Shown: positions 43,285 through 50,700 of the stretch, one piece after another
How the letters are laid out: each line of letters opens with the position of its first letter
Position numbering within the stretch: the stretch's first letter is position 1
DNA from: Candidatus Hydrogenedentota bacterium
GTDB taxonomy: Bacteria > Hydrogenedentota > Hydrogenedentia > Hydrogenedentales > CAITNO01
Length of the DNA: 64,000 bases
Assembly (NCBI GenBank): GCA_012730045.1
Contig: JAAYBR010000106.1
Coordinates: 1 to 64,000, forward strand
Reading direction: 5' to 3'
Position numbers and translations under genes: made by a program
The notes under the pieces: generated by a model
Databases searched by the model: none
Seen by the model: the letters and a program-made list of their open reading frames with translations, nothing else
What the model was told of the DNA's origin: nothing

Positions 43285-44199
43285 TCATGCAGTCTCCGTC
43301 CAGCCCTGCCCTGGCGTCCAATGGAGGCGGGGCGAATGGCCGGAGAGGACGGAGTCCAGGACCGGTGCGAGAAACCCGCGAAGGGACGAGACAACCTCCC
43401 CGAGGTCAAGGTCCGTTTTGCCGGGAATCGTGCGCCGCAGAAATGCCTTCCACTGCGTCTGCTTGGCTGGGTTGGCGGCAAACTCATCCTCAAGCCCGGA
43501 CGGCAGCCGCGGCGGCAGGTCGCGGCCACGCCGTTTGAGAGTGGCGTCGAGGGCCCGGGCCAGTGCGGCAGCCTCGAACGGAAACTCCCGCGCGAGCGCC
43601 CACAGGTCGTAGTAGTCCTTCATGCGGCTGTTCTGAAGTCCAAGAAGGATCATGGCGTCAACCTTTTCCGCCACAACCGCCTCTCTGGGGTACGCATGCA
43701 TTTCGGGATGTGGGAGGTCGAGCAGGACAGGATAGGCAACCTTCTGTGGGTCGGGCACAACGGCGTCTCCGAATCCGACATCCACTGAGACGCGCAGCTG
43801 AATGTTTCCGAGCTGTCCGGGAATCGTGACCCGCAGTCCCTGATAGTTCTCGGTCTCCCGGATTTCCTCGATCTCGATTCCGGCACTGAGGAACTGGGTT
43901 CCGTCGTCTTCGACGGGCACGGCGCACGCCTCCTCGAAGATGCCTCGCAGGGTTTCGGCCGAAAGATCGCCGAGACCAAGCAGGTCCAGATCCCGTGTGG
44001 GGCGGTGCCCGTCTCCCATCCAAAGAAAGAACAGGACCGCGCCCTTTAGAACAAACCTGTCCGCGTGGGACGAACGCGAGAGACGGTACATCAGGCGTTC
44101 GACCCCATACCGCACCAGGGTGTGGCTGTGGTTCACCCGGCGTTCACGCGAATAGTTCAACAGTCTCGCCTGGATCGAATGAGACCGGGGCGTGCTCAA
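43285..44199 (-). CDS. abiEii: AbiEii-type nucleotidyltransferase toxin
   Basis: A 304-residue nucleotidyltransferase of the AbiEii family, the toxin of type IV AbiE toxin-antitoxin/abortive-infection systems. The nucleotidyltransferase core shows LKGA (51-54) and the metal-binding D-x-D in TRDLDLLG (D70, D72), then AEKVDAMI and NSRMKDYYDLWAL, both typical. Relatives block growth by modifying tRNA 3' ends or binding GTP. The frame opens at TTG 44199, which overlaps the antitoxin stop as TTGA, so it is translationally coupled and probably made in lower amount. No ATG lies near the expected N-terminus. It is convergent with nothing; a 290-bp gap follows. Confidence 0.85.
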   Translation of the reverse strand: MSTPRSHSIQARLLNYSRERRVNHSHTLVRYGVERLMYRLSRSSHADRFVLKGAVLFFLWMGDGHRPTRDLDLLGLGDLSAETLRGIFEEACAVPVEDDGTQFLSAGIEIEEIRETENYQGLRVTIPGQLGNIQLRVSVDVGFGDAVVPDPQKVAYPVLLDLPHPEMHAYPREAVVAEKVDAMILLGLQNSRMKDYYDLWALAREFPFEAAALARALDATLKRRGRDLPPRLPSGLEDEFAANPAKQTQWKAFLRRTIPGKTDLDLGEVVSSLRGFLAPVLDSVLSGHSPRLHWTPGQGWTETA

Positions 44200-44795
44200 A
44201 GCAGCGCCTCCAGGTAGGGCTGCATGACACGCTCGACACGGCAGACCCTGGCGTGTCTCGTGAGATCGTCAATGGTGCCCTTGCGCTGGCGCAGATAATC
44301 CCTTAGCGCTTCGGCGGCCACATCCACGCCGATCTTGTTGCGGTATTTGAAGCTGTCCGCGACGGTTTTTGCGGCCGAAAACACCCGGAGCTCCGCCCCG
44401 TTCACCTCATGGCGTTCCACGCCGTCCTTCAGCGAGTCGGCGGAGAAGCGGGCGATGCGCAGCCGAACAAGGCTGATCCGGGGGATCTCCTTGGACTCGC
44501 CGATGGCAAGCCAGACCTCAAAAGGACTCTGGGTGGTCATGCCGTGAAACTGGAGCGCCGAAAGAAGGCAAATCACCCCGTGCGGCACAAGTGCGCAGAC
44601 TTCGACCAGGCTGCGGTGTTCCGTTTGGACCGCGCCGGGAAGGGAGTAGAGGCCCCGGTCCAGACGTTCAAGCAGCCCGCGCCCGCATGCGACCGACAGA
44701 CACTGGCGCGGGATTCCGTGTCCGGCCAGATCCCGGGCGCGAATCAGCCCTTTCGCCTCGGCCAGATGCAGGAGCTTTTCAAGGGGCGTTGTCAT
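44196..44795 (-). CDS. abiEi: AbiEi-type antitoxin/transcriptional repressor
   Basis: A 199-residue AbiEi-family protein: N-terminal winged-helix (about 1-60; ARDLAGHGIPRQCLSVACGR) and a C-terminal antitoxin domain with RVFSAAKTVADSFKYRNKIG, the usual AbiEi signature. Known AbiEi proteins neutralise AbiEii without forming a stable complex and repress their own promoter through inverted repeats. The promoter here (44805-44834) has a 7-bp inverted repeat over the -35 box, fitting such control. The ATG is only about 10 nt from the -10 box, so the mRNA would be nearly leaderless and lacks a ribosome binding site. Confidence 0.85.
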   Translation of the reverse strand: MTTPLEKLLHLAEAKGLIRARDLAGHGIPRQCLSVACGRGLLERLDRGLYSLPGAVQTEHRSLVEVCALVPHGVICLLSALQFHGMTTQSPFEVWLAIGESKEIPRISLVRLRIARFSADSLKDGVERHEVNGAELRVFSAAKTVADSFKYRNKIGVDVAAEALRDYLRQRKGTIDDLTRHARVCRVERVMQPYLEALL

Positions 44796-44804
44796 AGCAC
44801 CATG

Positions 44805-44838
44805 ATTTTACTTAATCACTGGACTTGCTGTCAAGTCC
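44805..44838 (-). promoter_or_regulatory. AbiE promoter with overlapping operator-like palindrome
   Basis: Minus strand: TTGACA (44829-44834), 18-nt spacer, TAAAAT (44805-44810). A palindrome GGACTTG-ACAG-CAAGTCC (44821-44838) covers the -35, the right place for autorepression by AbiEi. The expected start of transcription is 2-4 nt before the AbiEi ATG. Confidence 0.8.
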
Positions 44839-44958
44839 GGCGGTATTGTAAGAAATGAGGCTCTTGACCAGTTCGCAGCAGTTTGTCTAATCCGACCCGA
44901 TGTCTCGTGGGGATGGGGGAAGGGGCGCGCAAGAACAGCCATAACCGCCTTTACGACA

Positions 44959-44987
44959 AAGGCCCGAGACACAAGGTCTCGGGCCTT
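44959..44987 (-). terminator. Terminator downstream of tRNA-Asn
   Basis: Perfect 12-bp stem AAGGCCCGAGAC (44959-44970) / GTCTCGGGCCTT (44976-44987) with a 5-nt loop; on the minus strand it is followed by TGTC and a short U-poor tail. It lies 42 nt beyond the tRNA 3' end. Confidence 0.65.
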
Positions 44988-45029
44988 CGCGCTGGCGTAT
45001 CCGAACCGCCGTAAGGCGGCAAACATTTC

Positions 45030-45105
45030 TGGCTCCGCGAGCAGGACTCGAACCTGCGACCTAGTGGTTAACAGCCACCCGCTCTACCAACTGAGCTATC
45101 GCGGA
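45030..45105 (-). tRNA. tRNA-Asn (GTT)
   Basis: 76-nt cloverleaf on the minus strand with encoded CCA. Acceptor stem TCCGCGA/TCGCGGA, D arm GCTC/GAGC, anticodon stem GGTGG/CCACT, loop CTGTTAA with anticodon GTT, T arm GCAGG-TTCGAGT-CCTGC, discriminator G. It has its own promoter at 45120-45149 and is followed by a hairpin terminator. Its 3' end faces the AbiE module; I see no duplicated tRNA 3' segment that would mark an integrated island. Confidence 0.97.
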
Positions 45106-45119
45106 AGAATTGTCCAAAG

Positions 45120-45149
45120 ATAATAGCAGACAAACGCCGCATGCTTCAA
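45120..45149 (-). promoter_or_regulatory. Promoter of tRNA-Asn
   Basis: Minus strand: TTGAAG (45144-45149), 18-nt spacer ending in TGC, TATTAT (45120-45125). Strong TG-extended -10; expected start about 8 nt before the mature tRNA. Confidence 0.75.
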
Positions 45150-45198
45150 CTTTTCGGCCGTTGCTTGAGCGCCGGAAGTGCGCTCCGGGGAAGGATTG

Positions 45199-45207
45199 TG
45201 CTACCCT
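45199..45207 (+). promoter_or_regulatory. Candidate extended -10 of the DAHP synthase gene
   Basis: TGC-TACCCT (TACCCT 45202-45207), like the element before the SDR operon, 80 nt before the start; no clear -35. Confidence 0.3.
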
Positions 45208-45287
45208 TGGGCACGGTCTCCCTGCTGCAATGAAAGCCCTTGCACGACCGGAGCGACCAAAACCGGTTATTCGAGAAAGTCCAGAAT

Positions 45288-46610
45288 ATGCCCGATTGGA
45301 GCCCCACTTCCTGGCGGTCGCATGCGGCGGCGCAGCAGCCCGCGTATGACGATCCCGCCGCCCTCGACCGCGCGGTGAAGGAACTGTCCACCAAACCGCC
45401 GCTGGTCGCGATGGGCGAGGTGGAGCGGCTGCGCGCCGAGCTGGCCCTGGCCGCGGAGGGGCGCCGTTTTGTGCTGCACGGCGGCGACTGCGCCGAGCGC
45501 TTCGCCGACTGCACGCGGGAATCGCTCACCGCCAAGTTCCAGGTGCTGCTTCAGATGAGCCTGGTGCTCACCTACGCCACCCGGCGGCCCGTCATCCGCA
45601 TCGGGCGCATCGCGGGGCAGTATGCCAAACCGCGCAGCGCCGACACCGAGACCGTGAACGGCGCGGCCCTGCCCGTGTACCGGGGCGACCTGGTCAACGA
45701 TGTGACCCCGGCGCCGGAGGCCCGCCGGGCCGATCCGGCCCGGCTCCTGGACGGCTATTACCACTCCGCCGCCAGCCTGAACTTCCTGCGCGCCCTCATC
45801 GAGGGCGGCTTCGCCGACCTGCACCACCCGGAGCAGTGGGATTTGGGGTTCATCGAGCAGAGCCGGAACTCCGTCGAGTACCGCCGCGTGGTGGACGCCA
45901 TCCGCGACGCCGTCACGTTCATGGAGACCGTGGGCGGGGCTGCGGAGACCCTTCAGCGGGTCTCGATGCACACCTCCCATGAGGCGCTGCTGCTCCCCTA
46001 CGAGGAGGCCATGACCCGCCGGGAGGGGGAAAGCTGGCTCAACAGCAGCGCGCATTTTCTGTGGCTCGGCTACCGGACGGCCCAGCCCGACAGCGCCCAT
46101 GTGGAGTATCTGCGCGGCGTGCGCAACCCCGTGGGCGTCAAGGTGGGGCCCGGCACCGATGTCGAGCGCCTGCTGGGCATCCTCAACGTGCTGGACCCGG
46201 ACCGGGAGCCCGGACGGGTGACGCTCATCACCCGGTTCGGCGCGGAGCGCGCCGCGTCCGGCCTGCCGCCCCTGCTTCAGGCCGTCTCCGCCACGCGGCG
46301 GCAGGTGGTGTGGAGCTGCGACCCCATGCACGGCAACACGCGCCCCGCCGGCGACGGACGGAAGACCCGCCGCATGTCCGACATTTTCGCCGAGCTCGAG
46401 CAGACCTTCGAGGCCCACGAGGCCGTGGGCACCCGGCTCGGAGGCGTGCATTTCGAGATGACGGGAGAGGCGGTCACGGAGTGCCTCGGCGGCTCCGGCG
46501 GCGTGGAGAAGGAGGACCTGGGCCTCCGTTACCAGACCGCCTGCGACCCCCGCATGAACGGGGCGCAGGCGCTTGAAATGGCCTTCCTGATTGCCCGTTT
46601 CATGCGCTGA
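45288..46610 (+). CDS. aroG: Class II DAHP synthase
   Basis: 3-deoxy-D-arabino-heptulosonate 7-phosphate synthase, class II (plant/Mycobacterium type), 440 residues. It joins phosphoenolpyruvate and erythrose 4-phosphate at the entry of the shikimate pathway. Family landmarks: the opening PDWSPTSWRSHAAAQQP, the metal-binding Cys68 in HGGDCAERFAD, RIGRIAGQYAKPRS, and WSCDPMHGNT with the metal-site His. The length fits the class. I start at ATG 45288, where homologues begin; the frame from 45240 adds 16 unlikely residues. No other aromatic-pathway gene is adjacent. Confidence 0.95.
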   Translation: MPDWSPTSWRSHAAAQQPAYDDPAALDRAVKELSTKPPLVAMGEVERLRAELALAAEGRRFVLHGGDCAERFADCTRESLTAKFQVLLQMSLVLTYATRRPVIRIGRIAGQYAKPRSADTETVNGAALPVYRGDLVNDVTPAPEARRADPARLLDGYYHSAASLNFLRALIEGGFADLHHPEQWDLGFIEQSRNSVEYRRVVDAIRDAVTFMETVGGAAETLQRVSMHTSHEALLLPYEEAMTRREGESWLNSSAHFLWLGYRTAQPDSAHVEYLRGVRNPVGVKVGPGTDVERLLGILNVLDPDREPGRVTLITRFGAERAASGLPPLLQAVSATRRQVVWSCDPMHGNTRPAGDGRKTRRMSDIFAELEQTFEAHEAVGTRLGGVHFEMTGEAVTECLGGSGGVEKEDLGLRYQTACDPRMNGAQALEMAFLIARFMR

Positions 46611-46613
46611 CAC

Positions 46614-46643
46614 TTGCCAAGCCCCCCCGCAATCGCGTATCCT
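46614..46643 (+). promoter_or_regulatory. Promoter of tRNA-Arg
   Basis: TTGCCA (46614-46619), 18-nt spacer, TATCCT (46638-46643), placing transcription start about 9 nt before the tRNA. The -35 begins 3 nt after the aroG stop. Confidence 0.65.
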
Positions 46644-46658
46644 TTCGCCCATTCCGTC

Positions 46659-46733
46659 GCCCCGATAGTTCAGTGGATAGAACGAGCGCCTCCTAAGCGC
46701 TAGACACAAGTTCGATTCTTGTTCGGGGCACCA
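46659..46733 (+). tRNA. tRNA-Arg (CCT)
   Basis: 75-nt cloverleaf with encoded CCA. Acceptor GCCCCGA/TCGGGGC, D arm GTTC/GAAC, anticodon stem AGCGC/GCGCT, loop CTCCTAA with anticodon CCT, T arm ACAAG-TTCGATT-CTTGT, discriminator A. A T5 run follows directly. The HAD gene starts 23 nt later and may share the transcript. Confidence 0.96.
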
Positions 46734-46756
46734 TTTTTCCCCTGCGGAGTCCCCCC

Positions 46757-47512
46757 ATGCCCGTAAAAATCATCCTCTCCGACATAGACGGCTGCATCTC
46801 CCCCGAGGAGTCCATGGCCTGGGACGAGGCCCTGTTCGGCCGCTTCGTCCGCGTGTGCCGTGCGGCGGCGGCGGGGGAGGGGCAGCTGCCCCCCCTGACC
46901 CTCTGCACCGGCCGCCCCCAGCCCTATGTCGAGGTGCTGCTGAAGATTCTGGACATCCGGCTCCCCGCCATCTGCGAGGGCGGCGCCGTGCTCTACTCGC
47001 TCCGCGACAACCGGTCCCTCTTCGTCCCGTCCATCCAGCCGGACCAGATCCGCAAGCTCCAAGCACTCCGCGCCGCCATCCAGGACGAGGTCTTCCCCGC
47101 GTATCCCGAGCTGGTCTACCAGTTCGGCAAGGAGTCGCAGATGTCCCTCTTCTGCGAAGACCCGGACATCTTCCCCGACGTCACCCGGCGGGTGCAGGCG
47201 CTGGTCGCCGCCATCCCCGGACTCAACGTCCACATCTCGCCGTCGCGCTACTACCTCAACATAGACCTCGCGGGCGTCACCAAGGGCGGGGCGATCAAAC
47301 TCCTGCTCGACGGCCTCGGCATCGCCCGCGACGAGGCCGCCGGCATCGGCGACACCATGGGCGACTGGTCCATCCGCGAGGCCGTCGGCTTCTTCGCCTG
47401 CCCGGCCAACGCCGTCCCCCAACTCCGCGAGGCGGCCGACTACGTCTCCCCCCACAACGATCTCGCCGGGATTCTGGACATTCTGGAGCGCCCCGAACTC
47501 CGGATGGGCTGA
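46757..47512 (+). CDS. HAD-superfamily (Cof/SPP-like) phosphatase
   Basis: A 251-residue HAD phosphatase of the C2-cap group (sucrose-phosphate / mannosyl-3-phosphoglycerate phosphatase-like). Motif I is LSDIDGC (D9, D11), motif II is LCTGRPQPY, motif III is the Lys in VTKGGAIKLLLDGLG and motif IV is GIGDTMGDWSIRE. Such enzymes dephosphorylate sugar phosphates or phosphoglycosyl compounds in the cytoplasm; the substrate cannot be set from the sequence. GGAG lies 7 nt before the ATG. It lies just after tRNA-Arg, followed by a 211-bp gap with a tandem repeat. Confidence 0.85.
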   Translation: MPVKIILSDIDGCISPEESMAWDEALFGRFVRVCRAAAAGEGQLPPLTLCTGRPQPYVEVLLKILDIRLPAICEGGAVLYSLRDNRSLFVPSIQPDQIRKLQALRAAIQDEVFPAYPELVYQFGKESQMSLFCEDPDIFPDVTRRVQALVAAIPGLNVHISPSRYYLNIDLAGVTKGGAIKLLLDGLGIARDEAAGIGDTMGDWSIREAVGFFACPANAVPQLREAADYVSPHNDLAGILDILERPELRMG

Positions 47513-47550
47513 CCTCGTTTCGGGGGGCTCCGTTCCCGCCCGCCGCACAC

Positions 47551-47604
47551 GTCCGACCTGTCCGACTTGTCCGACCTGTCGGACCCGTCTGACCGGTCTG
47601 ACTT
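47551..47604. repeat. 9-nt tandem repeat, six copies
   Basis: Six consecutive 9-mers of form GTCcGACcT: GTCCGACCT, GTCCGACTT, GTCCGACCT, GTCGGACCC, GTCTGACCG, GTCTGACTT. It starts 38 nt after the HAD stop and ends 119 nt before the alpha-2-macroglobulin gene. Units near GTCGGAC are partly self-complementary. No spacer structure, so not CRISPR. Confidence 0.85.
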
Positions 47605-47723
47605 CCGCAGCCAATTCCGTCCTTTCTGGAACTCTTTCCCCCGTTCGTGAATAATCTTGGTGTGGCCCCGAGGGGCGTGCGCCCACCGGGGTCCACGGCA
47701 AGCAACTCGAAGGGGTTCCGTCC

Positions 47724-50700
47724 ATGAACCGCCACGCCGCCCGCCTGACACGTTCTCTCCTGCCAACCGCCCTGGCTTTCGCCATGCTGCTGTCCGCGCC
47801 GTCATTGGCGCAGGACACGCCGGCAGCATCGCCGTCCGCGCTCCGGATTACGGGGGTTTATCCCGTGTCCGAACTGCCGTTCACGGACACCATCGTCTTC
47901 TATTTCAACAAGGACCTCGCCGCGCTCCCTGAGAACACGTCGCCTGTGAGTCTTATGACTGTCGAGCCGGAGATTGCCCCATCGAAGGCATTCACGTCGG
48001 GGAACGCCCTGGTCGCGCAGTTCAACAGCTCCAGACTAAAAGATATTGCCTACCTGCGGATCACCCCGTCGCCGACGCTTCTGGCTGCCGACGGGACGAC
48101 GTTTTCGGAAGCGCCCAACGGGTTCTACTTCGCCCTGGGATTCGACCTCCCAAGGATTTCTCTGGACGGCACCCCCGTGCTTGAGGAGGGGCGCATCGTC
48201 TACAAGGTGCTCCTTCCGGTTTCCAGGCAGATGTTCCTCGAGCATTTCACCCTGGAGCTTATTGATGCGGCCCAGTCACCCATCACCTCGCAATTTGCTG
48301 ACGGGAACGGTTCCGACAGAAGCGTGCTTCTCATTTTCCCCGAATCCACAACCTTCCCCGTATCCATGGCCTGCAAAGCCAAAGACAGTCTCCCCTCCGA
48401 ACTCTCCGCAGTCTTCGCGAACGTCCTGTCCGGATCCATTCCGGACCCCTGGATCAAAGCAGAGGCGGTAAACTGGATAACACGGCGGGAGGCGGAATTT
48501 CTCGAGTTGTCCTTTTCGCGAGCCCTGGACCTTGAGGCCTTGAAGGGCGCCCTTACGCTCACCGTGGAGGCAACGGGCGCGCAGGTGCCGTTTCAACTGA
48601 ACGCGGGATACGGGGGCAGGTATGTGGTGTTTCCAGATATTTCCGTTCTGGAGCCGGACAGTGTTGTGCGCGTCACCGTAAAGGCGCCCGTTCCCGGAGA
48701 AAACGGCAACAAGTTGGTAAAGGACTTCTCCAAGACCGTTCAGCGCGTTCCGTCCACATGGGACCAGCCCGAGCCTGAGGCGCAAGAGACCAAGAGCCTC
48801 AACGTCAACTGGAACAGCTGGGAAAACAACGGAGCCCGGGGCCCCTATCATCAGATCGTCTTCAACGCCCCTCCGGACTTGGAGACCCTCAAGCAGTCGC
48901 TGACCATCTCCCCGGAGGTTGCCGACATCACCGTCACCGCCAGGGGGCGCGGCGCGGTCGCCGTGTCGGCCCAGTTCAAAACCGGAATGGTGTACACCCT
49001 CACCATCCCCGAGGGCCTCAAGAGCGCGGACGGCACCCGGACGCTCGGCAATCCCGTCACCCTTGTCACGGAAGAGATGCCGAAATTCACCTTTGCGGGC
49101 TTTGATTTCGGCGGAAAATGCTACATTCCCAACAACGTCTTCGGCCCCCTGGCGCTGAACGCGCTGAATGTCTCCGAGGCGGAGGTTTCGGTTCACCGGG
49201 TTTTCCCCTCCAACATCGCCCGCGCCGTGAACGAGCTTGGGGACACCCCCACCGGATCCTACGTGAATGAAACGCTCGCCGAGCTTCTCAACACCAGGAA
49301 GATCGCCGTTCCCGAGAACCCGGACGTCATGCAGCGGGTGCCTGTGGACATCGCCGCCCTTCTGCCCGCGGACCGGCGCGGCGTGTTCACCCTCTCCACC
49401 CAGCCGTCGGACTGGGCGAACACGCAGATGGTCCTCTGGACCGATCTCGGCGTGGTGGGCCACTGGAAGGACGACGAGGTGCTGGTCTTCGTCCACGACC
49501 TGCACACGCTCGCCCCCGTGGCCGGGGCGACGGTGTCCGTCTGGTCGTCCAAATCGCAGCAGATGGCCGCCCTCGTGACAGACCGCGACGGGATTGCGCA
49601 TTTCTCCGCCTTGGAAAGCCGCCTGGGAACCCCCGTGGTGGCCGTGGTGGAAACACCGAAGGACGCCACCTTCCTCAAGCTGGAGCACCGCGAGCAGGAC
49701 ACGCCGCAGGTGTCGGCGGGCCTCACCCCCTTCGACTATGACGGCTACGACGCCTTCCTCCACTGCGACCGGAACCTCTACCGTCCCGGGGAGACAGTCC
49801 ATGCCCGGTGGATCGTGCGGACACGGTTCACCGAGGCCGCCGCAAACGTCCCCCTGCTGTTCCAGCTCCAGAACCCCAAGGGGCGCGTGATCCAGTCCAC
49901 CCCGGTCACCCTGTCCGAATTGGGCACCGGCGGGCTGGACATCGTCACGGAAAAGTCCCACCTCACCGGAAAATATACGGCGGAGCTGAGGGTGCCCGGG
50001 GCGGACGCCCCCTGCGGCACGGCGGTCTTCACGCTGGAGGAGTTTGTGCCCAACCGGATGAAGGCCACCGTCGCCGTCGGCGCGCCGCTGATCACCCCCG
50101 ACACCCCCGTGGAGATCAAGGTCACGGCCGAGAACCTGTTTGGCGGCCCCGCTGCGGGACGCAACGCCGAGGGCTTCGTCCTCCTGCGCCCCGGCATGTT
50201 TAAACCCGACCAGTGGCCGGGGTTTTCGTTCACCAACGACTCCGTCATGGACCCCATTCTGGAGAAACTGGGCCAGAAAACCACGGACCCCGAGGGGGTG
50301 GCGGCCTTCTCCTACACCTACAAGGGCCGCGAGAACATCACCATGCCCCTGGAGGCCACCATCCTCGGATCGGTCTATGAAATGGGGGGCAGGGAGGTGC
50401 GCGGCAGCGCCCAGGCCCTCGTCTTCCCCGCGCCGGTGGCGCTGGGCGTGGCACTCGCATCCGTCCCCGGAGACACCGGCACCGTGGAGGTCTCCGTGGC
50501 CGCCGTCAAGGCAGACCAGCAGCCCGCGGAACTCGCCACGGTCTCCGTTGTGCTGGAGTCGGAGGACTGGGTCTACAACGTGCGTCGGTACGTTGGACGC
50601 AACGAGCCCTGGTATGTCAAGGTCTTCCGGGCGGTTCAGACCAACGAGGTGCCCCTGACGGCGGGCAGGGGGACGACAAGTTTTCCCGTCAGCGAAGAGT

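Noticed and set aside
47551-47604. Possible CRISPR array
   Set aside because: The 9-nt units are contiguous with no spacers and no cas genes are present in the window.
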